Assembly: GCF_025567285.1 (NCBI RefSeq)
Contig: NZ_JAOQJT010000007.1
Coordinates: 134,404-198,403 of the forward strand
DNA length: 64,000 nt
From: Coprococcus aceti
GTDB lineage: Bacteria; Bacillota; Clostridia; Lachnospirales; Lachnospiraceae
Direction of reading: 5' to 3'
In this document: positions 55,286-63,993 of the stretch, piece after piece
Position numbering within the stretch: position 1 is the first letter of the stretch
How the letters are laid out: every line of letters begins with the position of its first letter
The notes under the pieces: model-generated
What the model was told of the DNA's origin: nothing
Database searches by the model: none
Seen by the model: the letters and a program-made list of their open reading frames with translations, nothing else
Translations under genes and position numbers: made by a program

Positions 55286-56341
55286 GTGATGAAGAAGAAA
55301 AAGAATTTGGAAGCGGAAGAACAGAATATAGAAAATGAAGAGCCGGAGTTGGATAGGAAATCAGAGATCGGTGGAGATTCAGAGACAGATGATGACTTAG
55401 ATGACGGTGAAGAGCCGGAGTCAGACGATGAATCGGATGACAGTGGAGACTCGGGATTAGATGATGACTTAGATGACAGTGAAGATTCGGAGCTGGCTGA
55501 TAACTCAGAGCCCGGCGGAGCTTCAGAGGTTGAGGAGACCCCGGCGAGACAGAAAAGGCCGTATGAGGATTATGTCATAGAAGATCCTGAGGATATGGAT
55601 GATGCACCGGATACCGGAGATATGTTCGATGATGAAGAGCTGTATGGCGATGACGATTATTTTGCCGAAGAGAAGGCAAAGACGCGGAAAGGCCGAAGAA
55701 GATCCAGACATGGTGGGATCTCTGGTGGTGTTCTTGCCTTGCTGTGGGCGGTATTTCTGATACTTGTCGGAGTCTATGTGTATGTATTTTTTATAAACGA
55801 TAAGCTGTTCACAGAGAACATAACCGGAAGAGATAACACGGTGAGACTGGAGATACCAGACGGAGCAAATTACAGGCTGTGTACGATCGATGAGATAAAT
55901 CAGCTAGTGAACAATTATCTTTTGGCGAGAACAAAGGCAGATCAGACGACACTTCAGAGACTGGTCACAGATCCGTCGGAATTTGACGACATGAAGAGCA
56001 TTGAGATAGCAGCGGAGTATATAACGGCGTACAACAAGACCACCTGTTATATAGCCAACGGATATACCGCAGATTCGTATATCGTGTACGAATTATCCAA
56101 TCTGATGATAAAGGATGTCAACTCGGAACCGCTCGATATAAGGTCGTTATATGTGACGAAACAGTCAGATGGAAGCTACAAGATCAACAATTCGGCTTTG
56201 TCTGACAAGGAGAGCTCGTATATCAACACCATCAACTCATCTGGTGATATACAGGCGATATATGAACATGTAAAAGAAAACAATGATTATCTGCTTAGAA
56301 CGGATGAGACATTTAGAAAGTTCCAGAATATGTATAATTAA
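55286..56341 (+). CDS. Acidic single-pass membrane protein, unknown function
   Basis: 351 residues. Residues 1-140 are highly acidic with repeated DDLDD and SEPE-type runs, then a short basic stop (RKGRRRSRHGG) and one membrane helix (about 148-170, VLALLWAVFLILVGVYVYVF). The outer ~180 residues look like an NTF2-like fold (INQLVNNYLLARTKADQTTL; IAAEYITAYNKTTCYI). The arrangement suggests a cytoplasmic acidic tail and an extracellular domain. GTG 55286 is 9 bases after AAAGGA; ATG 55289 is an alternative. I do not recognise a named family. It shares a bidirectional terminator with the converging Lrp gene. Confidence 0.7.
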   Translation: MMKKKKNLEAEEQNIENEEPELDRKSEIGGDSETDDDLDDGEEPESDDESDDSGDSGLDDDLDDSEDSELADNSEPGGASEVEETPARQKRPYEDYVIEDPEDMDDAPDTGDMFDDEELYGDDDYFAEEKAKTRKGRRRSRHGGISGGVLALLWAVFLILVGVYVYVFFINDKLFTENITGRDNTVRLEIPDGANYRLCTIDEINQLVNNYLLARTKADQTTLQRLVTDPSEFDDMKSIEIAAEYITAYNKTTCYIANGYTADSYIVYELSNLMIKDVNSEPLDIRSLYVTKQSDGSYKINNSALSDKESSYINTINSSGDIQAIYEHVKENNDYLLRTDETFRKFQNMYN

Positions 56342-56344
56342 AGA

Positions 56345-56371
56345 AAACGCAGGCTTTATGCCTGCGTTTTA
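56345..56371. terminator. Bidirectional terminator
   Basis: AAAACGCAGGC at 56345-56355 and GCCTGCGTTTT at 56361-56371 form a perfect 11-bp stem with a five-base loop, with T-runs on both strands, between two convergent genes. Confidence 0.93.
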
Positions 56372-56390
56372 TATTATCACTGTATGAGAT

Positions 56391-56855
56391 TTACATAGCC
56401 TCTGAAGAGTCTATAGTATCTGTGTCGATCAAAACCCCTCTGGTAGGAACCGGTGTGGAGAATACTATCTGTGTCTCTGTGCTGCCAAATCTCTGGAGCT
56501 GTCCGATAAATGAGTCGAGATCCATGGTATTAGGAAAGCAGACTTTCATGAGCATGGAGTGCGCGCCGGTCACACAGTTGCATTCCAGTACATTTGGACA
56601 TGCTTCAACAAATGGATAGAAGGTTGGCTTCTGTTTTGGATCAAGAGCCATGTGTATAAATGCTGTGATGTGATATCCGAGAGCCTCATGGTTGATGCTT
56701 GCGTGATACCCGGTCAGTATTCCTGCTTTTTCAAGCCTCTCTATTCTTGCTGAAACTGCCGGCGAAGAAAGGAAGACTTTGCTGGCCAGATACTTGAGTG
56801 GCGTTCTGGCGTTGCCCTGTAAAAGATGAATGATTTTTCTGTCGATGTTATCCAT
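56391..56855 (-). CDS. Lrp/AsnC-family transcriptional regulator
   Basis: 154 residues. N-terminal HTH (about 1-55, ARTPLKYLASKVFLSSPAVSARIERLEKAGI) and a C-terminal RAM ligand-binding domain (from about 65; CNCVTGAHSMLMKVCF). Family members sense amino acids or related metabolites as octamers. The start is ATG at 56855 with an AGGAAG site; an upstream GTG at 56864 is less likely. It is divergent from rluF. Its leader holds a terminator-like hairpin just before the ribosome binding site. Confidence 0.9.
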   Translation of the reverse strand: MDNIDRKIIHLLQGNARTPLKYLASKVFLSSPAVSARIERLEKAGILTGYHASINHEALGYHITAFIHMALDPKQKPTFYPFVEACPNVLECNCVTGAHSMLMKVCFPNTMDLDSFIGQLQRFGSTETQIVFSTPVPTRGVLIDTDTIDSSEAM

Positions 56856-56880
56856 AATATGCACTTCCTTTTCCTAAAAT

Positions 56881-56913
56881 AAAAAAAGGTGCGTTTCCGA
56901 AGAAACACACCTT
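56881..56913 (-). promoter_or_regulatory. Terminator-like hairpin in the Lrp leader
   Basis: On the minus strand, a 13-bp stem (one mismatch) with loop TTCG runs from 56913 to 56884 and is followed by seven Ts ending 30 bases before the Lrp start. With no minus-strand gene upstream, it could be an attenuator. Confidence 0.55.
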
Positions 56914-57169
56914 TGCGTTTGCTTAAATATACATTAATTGATAAAAAAAATCAAGGACTTTTACAAAATTAATTTAACTGAATCTTTGCTGTGGGTTATA
57001 CATGGTGTGATGAATGGTTCACAAAATGAAAAATAAATGGTATGATGGTTCTGCATATTGGTTAGAATTTACTGGCCTTGGTCTGGCTGATACATGGTGT
57101 ATGCTGACCAGAAATTAGAATGTGAGATATGTATTAACAATATAGGAAAATAATAACAGAGGAAAGATT
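56914..57169. other. Intergenic region between Lrp gene and rluF
   Basis: AT-rich with no coding sequence. ATACATGGTGT occurs twice (about 56999 and 57091). Promoters for both flanking genes must lie here, but none stands out with a clean spacer. Confidence 0.5.
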
Positions 57170-57874
57170 ATGGCGGATGGAATAAGACTTAACAAATATC
57201 TCAGTGAGGCGGGCGTGTGCTCAAGGCGCGCTGCGGATACACATATAGAGAATGGAAAGGTTACGATCAACGGAGAGACTGCAGTCATGGGTCAGAAGGT
57301 CATGCCCGGGGATGTGGTGACATTCATGGGCAGGAAGGTTCAGCAGAAGGATAGGACAGTGATCCTGGCATATAATAAGCCGATAGGACTTACCTGTACA
57401 GCGAGTAAGGCTGATCCAGACAATATATTTGATCACATAGATTATCCGATCAGACTTCAGTACGTGGGAAGGCTGGACAAGGACTCCCAGGGTCTACTTC
57501 TTCTGACAAATGATGGTGACCTGTCAAATGCCATCCAGAAGTCGGTGAACAACCATGAGAAGGAATACAGAGTGAGGGTGAACCGTGAGATAACAGAGGA
57601 CTTCATCAGGAAGATGTCGGAAGGAGTGCCTATACTTGATACAGTGACAAAGAAATGTAAGGTGCGAAAGATAGATGACAGATCATTCATGATAGTGCTG
57701 ACACAGGGCCTCAACAGGCAGATCAGACGAATGTGTGATGCATTGGGCTACAGGGTAGTGAACCTGAAGAGAGTCAGGGTCTGCAACGTGAAGCTTGGCA
57801 ATATGAGACCTGGAGAGTTAAGGGAGCTCAGCCGCGAGGAAGAGGCAGAGCTGAGACGGATAGTGGGGATGTAG
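57170..57874 (+). CDS. rluF: 23S rRNA pseudouridine synthase, RluF type
   Basis: 234 residues. N-terminal S4 RNA-binding domain (about 5-60, IRLNKYLSEAGVCSRRAAD) followed by the RsuA/RluB/E/F catalytic domain with the active Asp in YVGRLDKDSQGLLLLTNDG and the C-terminal motif TQGLNRQIRRMCDALGY. The YNKPIGLTCT form and the length fit RluF, which modifies U2604 near the peptidyl transferase centre; RluB or RsuA is less likely. AGAGGAAAG precedes ATG 57170. It is 35 bases before ligA. Confidence 0.88.
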   Translation: MADGIRLNKYLSEAGVCSRRAADTHIENGKVTINGETAVMGQKVMPGDVVTFMGRKVQQKDRTVILAYNKPIGLTCTASKADPDNIFDHIDYPIRLQYVGRLDKDSQGLLLLTNDGDLSNAIQKSVNNHEKEYRVRVNREITEDFIRKMSEGVPILDTVTKKCKVRKIDDRSFMIVLTQGLNRQIRRMCDALGYRVVNLKRVRVCNVKLGNMRPGELRELSREEEAELRRIVGM

Positions 57875-57909
57875 TAGAGAGTGTATATAGGATTTTTTGT
57901 GGGGTGTGT

Positions 57910-59946
57910 ATGGAAGATATTAGTAGAAATACCAGTGAAAATATTAAAGAAAATAATGACATCAGTGGCAATAACGATAATGGTAAGATAGCCAGAATTA
58001 AAGAACTTGTAAAGCAGCTCAACGATGCTGCAAAGAAATATTATATGGAAGATACAGAGATCATGAGCAATCTGGAATATGATGCTCTGTACGATGAGCT
58101 GAGTGCCCTGGAGAAAGAGACCGGGATGGTCATGAGCAACAGCCCGACGGTCAAGGTAGGATATGAGGTCGTCAGTGAGCTGCCGAAGGAGGCTCACGAG
58201 CATCCAATGCTTTCTCTTGACAAGACAAAGGATGTAGGTGCTCTTGCGTCATGGCTTGGCGGTCAGAAGGGCGTAATATCCTGGAAGATGGACGGACTCA
58301 CAGTTGTTCTCACATATGAGAACGGAGAGATGATAAAAGCGGTTACCCGTGGAAATGGTGAGATAGGTGAGGTCATCACGAACAATGCGAAGGTATTTGC
58401 AAATGTACCTCATCACATCCCGTACAAGGGCAAGCTGACGATCAGAGGCGAGGCGGTCATCAAATACTCGGATTTCAATGCGATAAATGAGAAGATAACG
58501 GATGCGGAATCTAAGTACAAGAACCCGCGAAATCTGTGCAGCGGCTCAGTGAGACAGCTCGATAACAAGATAACAAAAGAGAGAAATGTACATTTCTTCG
58601 CTTTTAATTTAGTGGACGGTGAGGATGTGGACTTCCACAATTCATTCAAATATCAGCTTGACTGGTTGGAGCAGCAGGGATTTACCGTGGTAGAACACTA
58701 CCTGACAGACTCGGCGGCACTTCCTGATAAGGTGAGGGAATTTTCAGAGAAGATAACGGAGAATGACTTCCCATCGGATGGTCTGGTACTCATGCTGGAT
58801 GATCTGGCATACGGAAGAAGCCTGGGAACCACAGCCAAGTTCCCGAGAAATGCCATGGCGTTCAAATGGGCGGACGAGGAAGCGATAACCCACCTCCGCT
58901 ATGTGGAGTGGAGTCCATCAAGAACTGGACTCATCAACCCGGTTGCTGTATTTGACCCGGTGGAGCTTGAGGGAACAACAGTCAGCCGTGCCAGCATACA
59001 CAACGTCAGCATACTTAAGTCATTGGCGCTTGGCGAAGGTGATGAGATTGCAGTGTACAAGGCGAATATGATCATTCCGCAGATTGCAAGGAATCTAACC
59101 ATGAGTGGTAACGTGGTCATACCGGCTGCGTGTCCTGCATGCGGAGGAGAGACTGAGATAGTGAGGGAGGAAGGCGGTGCAGTGTCAGGAGTTGAGACTC
59201 TGTACTGCACAAACCAGTTCTGCCCTGCGAAGAAACTTAAGTCATTTTCACACTATGTGTCCAGAAATGCGTTGAATATAGATGGACTCTCAGAGGCGAC
59301 CATAGAGAAGTTCATAGATGAGAAGATCCTCGAGGAGCTTCCTGATCTGTATAAGCTTGCGGCTCACAGAGAACATATAGTTGAACTTGAGGGATTTGGC
59401 GAGAAGTCGTACAACAAGCTTGTGGCTGCGGTGGACGCATCCAGACAGACGAACATGTGGCGTCTTGTCAATGGTCTCGGCATTGCAAATGTCGGAGAGG
59501 CGACAGCCAAGCTCATGGCAAAGCATTTTGCAAATGATATGGATGCCATGAAGAAGGCAGATGTGTCAGCATACGTTGAGATAGACGGAATCGGTCAGGT
59601 TATAGCAGAGGATATAGTCAGATACTTTGAAAATGAGAAGAATTGTGCTATCATAGATAGGTTGATGGCTGAGCTTACGTTTGTGGATGAGGTTTCTGAT
59701 ACGGAGCAGGATCTGGCGGGCAAGGTGTTCGTCATAACCGGTTCGCTCACCCATTTTGACAACAGAAATCAGCTCAAGGAACTGATAGAGAGCAGAGGAG
59801 GTCAGGTTACAGGTTCTGTATCTGCCAAGACCTCATATCTTATAAATAACGATGTGAATTCTACATCATCCAAGAACAAGAAGGCAAAAAGCCTTGATGT
59901 GCCTATCATATCTGAGGAGGATTTCTTAGAATTGATTGGACAGTAG
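57910..59946 (+). CDS. ligA: NAD-dependent DNA ligase
   Basis: 678 residues. Seals nicks in replication and repair. Domain Ia (YMEDTEIMSNLEYDALYDEL), adenylation domain with the AMP lysine in SWKMDGLTVV, OB fold, a four-Cys zinc site (CPACGGE, then YCTNQFCPAKK), helix-hairpin-helix region, and a C-terminal BRCT domain (LAGKVFVITGSLTHFDNRNQ). ATG 57910 is chosen over the in-frame GTG at 57904, which overlaps the GTGGGG site. An N-terminal extension of about 25 Asn/Asp-rich residues precedes the usual start of domain Ia. Confidence 0.95.
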   Translation: MEDISRNTSENIKENNDISGNNDNGKIARIKELVKQLNDAAKKYYMEDTEIMSNLEYDALYDELSALEKETGMVMSNSPTVKVGYEVVSELPKEAHEHPMLSLDKTKDVGALASWLGGQKGVISWKMDGLTVVLTYENGEMIKAVTRGNGEIGEVITNNAKVFANVPHHIPYKGKLTIRGEAVIKYSDFNAINEKITDAESKYKNPRNLCSGSVRQLDNKITKERNVHFFAFNLVDGEDVDFHNSFKYQLDWLEQQGFTVVEHYLTDSAALPDKVREFSEKITENDFPSDGLVLMLDDLAYGRSLGTTAKFPRNAMAFKWADEEAITHLRYVEWSPSRTGLINPVAVFDPVELEGTTVSRASIHNVSILKSLALGEGDEIAVYKANMIIPQIARNLTMSGNVVIPAACPACGGETEIVREEGGAVSGVETLYCTNQFCPAKKLKSFSHYVSRNALNIDGLSEATIEKFIDEKILEELPDLYKLAAHREHIVELEGFGEKSYNKLVAAVDASRQTNMWRLVNGLGIANVGEATAKLMAKHFANDMDAMKKADVSAYVEIDGIGQVIAEDIVRYFENEKNCAIIDRLMAELTFVDEVSDTEQDLAGKVFVITGSLTHFDNRNQLKELIESRGGQVTGSVSAKTSYLINNDVNSTSSKNKKAKSLDVPIISEEDFLELIGQ

Positions 59947-59981
59947 GAGTAACTGTAGTAAATGGAAAGGAATGAATAGAG

Positions 59982-60890
59982 ATGCCGATAAGAATAGATG
60001 ATGATCTGCCGGTTAAGAAAACATTGGAGGACGAGAACATATTTGTCATGGGAACAGGAAGGGCGCACAGCCAGGACATAAGACCCCTTGACATCCTGAT
60101 ACTCAACCTCATGCCGCTGAAGGAGGACACAGAGCTGCAGCTCATGCGAAGCCTGTCAAACACCCCACTTCAGGTGAACATCACGCTTCTTAGAACCATG
60201 TCCTACGAGTCCAAGAACGTGACAAAGGGACACCTTGACAGATTCTACGAGGATTTTGACAGCGTAAAGAACCGCAAATGGGACGGTTTCATCATAACCG
60301 GAGCACCTGTTGAAAAGATGGAATTTGAGAATGTTGACTACTGGGATGAACTCCGCGAGATCATGGACTGGTCCGAGACAAATGTCACATCGACCATGCA
60401 CATTTGCTGGGGCGCCCAGGCGGGACTCTACTACAGATACGGTGTGCAGAAGTTCGACCTTCCGCAGAAACTGTCAGGCATATACGAACATCACACCTTC
60501 CACAAGAGAACACCGCTAGTCCGCGGTTTCGACGATGTATTTTACGTGCCACATTCAAGATACACGGGCGTATCCAAGGAGGACATTGTAAACAATGAGC
60601 ACCTTGAGATCGTAGCCGAGTCAGATGTGGCTGGCCCGTACCTCATAATCGGTGACGGCGGCAAGAACATATTTGTCACAGGACACCCTGAGTACGACGT
60701 GCTGACCCTTGACCAGGAGTACCACAGAGACCTCGCCAAGGGACTTAATCCACAGATCCCGGTGAACTATTACCCGGACAACGACCCGGAAAAGAAACCA
60801 GTGAAGAAGTGGAGATGCCACGCGAATACTTTGTATGCGAATTGGTTGAACTACTATGTTTATCAGCTCACGCCGTATAAGTGGGAGTAG
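59982..60890 (+). CDS. metA: Homoserine O-acetyltransferase (MetA family)
   Basis: 302 residues. Acylates homoserine at the entry to methionine synthesis. Catalytic Cys142 lies in HICWGAQAG, and His235 and Glu237 in VTGHPEYDV. Position 111 is Glu (ITGAPVEKMEF), the residue that published work on this family links to acetyl-CoA use, whereas Gly at this place gives succinyl-CoA use; acetylation is therefore predicted. AAAGGAATG precedes ATG 59982. It is 35 bases after ligA and may share its transcript. There is no S-box riboswitch upstream. Confidence 0.95.
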   Translation: MPIRIDDDLPVKKTLEDENIFVMGTGRAHSQDIRPLDILILNLMPLKEDTELQLMRSLSNTPLQVNITLLRTMSYESKNVTKGHLDRFYEDFDSVKNRKWDGFIITGAPVEKMEFENVDYWDELREIMDWSETNVTSTMHICWGAQAGLYYRYGVQKFDLPQKLSGIYEHHTFHKRTPLVRGFDDVFYVPHSRYTGVSKEDIVNNEHLEIVAESDVAGPYLIIGDGGKNIFVTGHPEYDVLTLDQEYHRDLAKGLNPQIPVNYYPDNDPEKKPVKKWRCHANTLYANWLNYYVYQLTPYKWE

Positions 60891-61150
60891 GAGCTGGTGA
60901 GATCGCATAAAAACTGAGGGGTTAAGCCAAATTCGTTACATATCAATAAAGACAAAAATGTATGTAAAATGATGTGATTTTCCATAATTTAATGACTTTG
61001 TGGCGATTAATTGGTGTTTTTTCAAAATGCAGATGGTGTTTTTTTAAAACGGCGTTAGGCAGGGAAGATATTAAATATAAAATTAAAATACAGCACTATG
61101 TAGATGAGTGGGAGTTATCTATATGGTGCTGTGTTTTTCGTTGTAATTTC
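60891..61150. other. Non-coding gap after metA
   Basis: AT-rich with no supported gene. A 15-base near-repeat, GGTGTTTTTTCAAAA at about 61013 and GGTGTTTTTTTAAAA at about 61034, is the only visible feature. It is the last stretch with core-genome composition before the accessory segment. Confidence 0.5.
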
Positions 61151-61325
61151 TTAATCTATAGTATTTAGAAAGGCGAGTAATGCCTCTCTTTGTACAGAGT
61201 TGAGTCTATATATTCTGGTTGACAGTGGATCATTGATTAGAACCTTATTATCATCATCAAAAAAATCCCTTAATGAAATGTCAAGTGCTTTGCACAATTG
61301 GAAAAGAACTTCTATTATCACCGTA
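61151..61325 (-). pseudogene. XRE-family regulator, N-terminally truncated
   Basis: The minus strand reads IIEVLFQLCKALDISLRDFF and continues DDDNKVLINDPLST...REALLAFLNTID to a stop at 61151. LFQLCKALDISLRDFF is the last helix pair of many XRE/Cro-like HTH domains, followed by a short tail. The first ~45 residues, including the recognition helix, are gone: beyond about 61325 the sequence turns into a TnpV-like fragment read on the other strand. Confidence 0.7.
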
Positions 61326-61453
61326 AGCAATCCGTGCAGAAAGCCGGAGAAGCAATATTTTCTCGGCTGGTAAAACAGTTTTCCGAAAAAGAGGGCGTAA
61401 CGGAAGCCCTCAAAGCGGAAAATCAAATGCTGTGGGTGCAGAGGATGAACAAC
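61316..61453 (+). pseudogene. TnpV-like transposon protein remnant
   Basis: The plus strand reads KQSVQKAGEAIFSRLVKQFSE then KEGVTEALKAENQMLWVQRMNN. The GVTEALKAENQMLWVQRMNN segment matches the C-terminal hallmark of TnpV-type transposon-encoded proteins (EGVTE-LKA-QM-WV-MNN). Both ends are lost, as after MNN the frame departs from the family. It marks a past insertion of a Clostridia transposon or integrative element. Confidence 0.65.
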
Positions 61454-61572
61454 AGACGGCGGCTTTTCCTTTTCAGGCAGTATTCAATAAGTCATAAAGT
61501 TCCGTGAGTAATGGAAGAAGCCAGCGTTTGCGGAAATGTCACAATTTACGGAGGTAAAGTTTCAAATTCCAC

Positions 61573-61615
61573 TTGCCTTTTTGCACTTGTTATGATATTA
61601 TTAGTATGCGTACTA
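61573..61615 (+). promoter_or_regulatory. tetR promoter with palindromic operator
   Basis: TTGCCT at 61573-61578 and TATTAT at 61596-61601 are 17 bases apart. TAGTATGCGTACTA at 61602-61615, an inverted repeat with five-base arms, begins right at the -10 end, a typical place for TetR-family autoregulation. Confidence 0.7.
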
Positions 61616-61640
61616 GGATGCTCAAAGAGAGGTGATATAT

Positions 61641-62345
61641 TTGCGGAGAGACAGCAGTGAAACAAAGAGGAAAATACTGACCGTGTGCGTCCGTCTCTTT
61701 TTGGAGCAGGGGTATAAAAACACCTCTGTCAGTCAGATTGTGGATGAAGCAGGTGTTGCAAGAGGAAGCTATTTGAATTTGTTTCCTACCAAGGACAGAA
61801 TTTTGCTGGAATTGACCGAAACGATGTTCGGCGGACAGTTCGGCGTGGCAAGAAGCATTGCAGACAGCAAGCTGCCGCCGGTTTACGCTTATGCGGTGGA
61901 AACGGCGATTCAACTGACACTGACCGAGTTGAACGAGAACCTGCGGGAAATCTACATCGAAGCCTACTCCCTGCCCGAAACATCGGAATATATTTACCTG
62001 CATACCACAGCAGAGCTGAAACAGATTTTTGGTGAAAAATTTCCCGATGATACCGAGAGCGACTTTTACGAGATGGAAATCGGCACGGCGGGACTGATGC
62101 GCAGCTATATGGCGAGAAAATGTGATATTCATTTTCCGTTGGAACGCAAGCTCAGCCGCTTTTTGACGGCGGCTATGCGGGTGTATCGGGTACCGGAGGC
62201 AGAGCAGGCAAAGGTGCTTGCCTTTATTCAATCACTGGATATCAAGGCAATCGCCACCGAGGTAATGTATAAGCTGTTCGCCATGTTGGAAATGAAATAT
62301 GACTTTAAGCTGTCAAAGGACAGCAAAGGAGAGGAGACTATATGA
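61641..62345 (+). CDS. TetR-family transcriptional regulator
   Basis: 234 residues. N-terminal HTH (about 10-55): CVRLFLEQGYKNTSVSQIVDEAGVARG and the next segment YLNLFPTKDRILLEL. The ligand-binding domain is unlike named families. The start is taken as TTG 61641, 8 bases after GAGAGG, giving the usual MRRDSSETKRKIL beginning; GTG 61632 is an alternative. It overlaps the next gene by four bases (ATGA), so it probably regulates it and itself through the adjacent palindrome. Codon use is richer in GC-ending codons than the core genes, pointing to transfer. Confidence 0.9.
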   Translation: MRRDSSETKRKILTVCVRLFLEQGYKNTSVSQIVDEAGVARGSYLNLFPTKDRILLELTETMFGGQFGVARSIADSKLPPVYAYAVETAIQLTLTELNENLREIYIEAYSLPETSEYIYLHTTAELKQIFGEKFPDDTESDFYEMEIGTAGLMRSYMARKCDIHFPLERKLSRFLTAAMRVYRVPEAEQAKVLAFIQSLDIKAIATEVMYKLFAMLEMKYDFKLSKDSKGEETI

Positions 62346-63853
62346 ATAAGAAAATTTTGAGCGTTGTGCTCATACTGTGCGTGATGCTGGCTGTTATGCC
62401 TATGACGGCATATGCGGCGGATATTGCGTTATGTACTAAATGCGGCCAGAGACAAACGGTAAGGGTGACTTGTCAATACGCAAATGATAAATGGCACCGA
62501 TGCGATCTTACATGCACGGTGTGTGATAATACATGGTATTACTGGATGGAACACCAATGGAGCGGAACGGCGACTTGCACAAGCGGAATGACATGCACGG
62601 TTTGCGGCGGATCTTCCGAACCGCTTGGGCACGACTGGAGCACTTGGACGCAGAACAGCGATGAAAAGACCCACACCCGAATCTGTAAGCGTGACACCAG
62701 CCATACGGAAACCGAGAATTGCCACGGCGGCACGGCGACCTGCATCGCCAAGGCTGTCTGCACGGTCTGCGGCGGCGAATACGGCGAGATGGCGGCACAC
62801 AGCTTCACTGCCGAAAAAGCAGAGGCGCAGTATTTGAAGTCTGCTGCAACCTGTACCAAAAAGGCGGTCTACTACAAGTCCTGCGCAGTCTGCGGTCTGA
62901 GCTCCGAGGGCACGGCGGATGAGGCGACCTTCTTCTCCGGCAATGCGCTGGATCACGACTGGGGCGATTGGACGCAGAACAGCGATGAAGAGACCCACAC
63001 CCGAATCTGTAAGCGTGACACCAGCCATACGGAAACCGAGAATTGCCACGGCGGCACGGCGACCTGCACCGCAAAAGCCGTCTGCGAGGTATGCAAGTCT
63101 GAGTATGGCGAAAAGCTGCCCCACGACTTCACGGCGGAGACCGTGGATGCAAAGTACCTGAAATCCGCCGCCACCTGCACGGGAAAGGCGATCTATTACA
63201 AGTCCTGCGCAGTCTGCGGTCTGAGCTCCGAGGGTACGGCGGATGAGGCGACCTTCTTCTCCGGCAATGCGCTGGACCACAACTGGGGCGCTTGGACGTC
63301 CAACGAAGACGGCACCCATACCCGCACCTGCACCGTTGACGGATGCTCTGCAGGCACGCAAACGGAGAATTGCATCGATGCAAACAAAGACCACAAATGT
63401 GATATCTGCGATTATATAATCAGCGAGTGTGCAGACGATAACAAAGACCACAAGTGTGATTATTGCGGCAAGAAGCTGACTGAGCACACCGGCGGGAAAG
63501 CGACCTGCAAGGACAAGGCAAAGTGCGAAGTCTGCGGTGCGGAATACGGTGAGCTTGATGCGAAGAACCACACCAACTTAAAGCACTTCCCGGCAACTGC
63601 GGCGACCAAGACCACCGAGGGCAATATCGAGTACTGGTACTGCGAAGGCTGTGGCAAGTATTTCAGCGACAAGGACGGTACAAAGGAAATCAAAAAAGCC
63701 GACACCGTAACGGCGAAGCTGAAGGACGATTCCAAATCTCCGCAGACCGGCGATACAAGCAACCTTGCTTTGTGGATTGCCTTGCTGTTTGTCAGCGGCG
63801 GTGCAGCCATTGGCACAACGGTTGTCAGCAGAAAGAAAAAGTACAACAGATAA
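62342..63853 (+). CDS. Cys-rich repeat surface protein with sortase-type anchor
   Basis: 503 residues: signal peptide (about 1-25, ending TAYA-AD), then many short CxxC units (CTKCG, CTVCG, CEVCK, CDICD), within two tandem copies of a 108-residue repeat, and a C-terminal sorting signal: SPQTGDT, a hydrophobic helix (LALWIALLFVSGGAAIG) and a basic tail. SPQTG is a variant of LPXTG used in Clostridia. The CxxC pairs suggest metal-binding or disulfide-stabilised beta modules; function unknown. It follows the TetR gene with an ATGA overlap and an AGGAGAGG site. GC-rich codon use marks it as acquired. Confidence 0.85.
   Translation: MNKKILSVVLILCVMLAVMPMTAYAADIALCTKCGQRQTVRVTCQYANDKWHRCDLTCTVCDNTWYYWMEHQWSGTATCTSGMTCTVCGGSSEPLGHDWSTWTQNSDEKTHTRICKRDTSHTETENCHGGTATCIAKAVCTVCGGEYGEMAAHSFTAEKAEAQYLKSAATCTKKAVYYKSCAVCGLSSEGTADEATFFSGNALDHDWGDWTQNSDEETHTRICKRDTSHTETENCHGGTATCTAKAVCEVCKSEYGEKLPHDFTAETVDAKYLKSAATCTGKAIYYKSCAVCGLSSEGTADEATFFSGNALDHNWGAWTSNEDGTHTRTCTVDGCSAGTQTENCIDANKDHKCDICDYIISECADDNKDHKCDYCGKKLTEHTGGKATCKDKAKCEVCGAEYGELDAKNHTNLKHFPATAATKTTEGNIEYWYCEGCGKYFSDKDGTKEIKKADTVTAKLKDDSKSPQTGDTSNLALWIALLFVSGGAAIGTTVVSRKKKYNR
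62633..63280 (+). repeat. Tandem 324-bp repeat within the Cys-rich gene
   Basis: Copy 1 starts at 62633 (GACTGGAGCACTTGG) and copy 2 at 62957 (GACTGGGGCGATTGG); the next partial copy starts at 63281. The period is exactly 324 bases. Long stretches are identical at the DNA level, so the duplication is recent or kept similar by conversion. Confidence 0.92.
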
Positions 63854-63911
63854 TTGAATAGCGTTCCCTTGCTCCATCTTCCGAGCAAGACAAAAGCGTC
63901 GTAGCGATGAT

Positions 63912-63993
63912 ATGTACCCAGAATCCTGGACACATATTTATGAACTAGGCTGAACACATGGATGCTATCCTGTATTGTACAGGTGGCATCCAT
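63912..63993. mobile_element. Possible IS3-like element end at the window edge
   Basis: TGTACCCAGAATCCTGGACA at 63913-63932 has the look of an IS3-family terminal repeat (TG...CA ends). A strong hairpin, ATGGATGC at 63958-63965 with GCATCCAT at 63986-63993 and inner CCTGT/ACAGG, may be the terminator of a transposase gene that lies beyond the window on the minus strand. Confidence 0.35.

Noticed and set aside
59947..59981. SAM riboswitch before metA
   Set aside because: Only 35 bases separate ligA and metA, too short for an S-box, and no such motif is present in the ligA 3' end that I can recognise.
60974..61168. 64-codon plus-strand frame after metA
   Set aside because: No ribosome binding site, no recognisable motif, composition like the surrounding AT-rich gap.
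62429..63571. A 380-codon open frame on the minus strand within the Cys-rich gene
   Set aside because: It is a shadow of the GC-rich repeat gene: no ribosome binding site, no signal or domain, and the plus strand has a signal peptide, CxxC units and an anchor.
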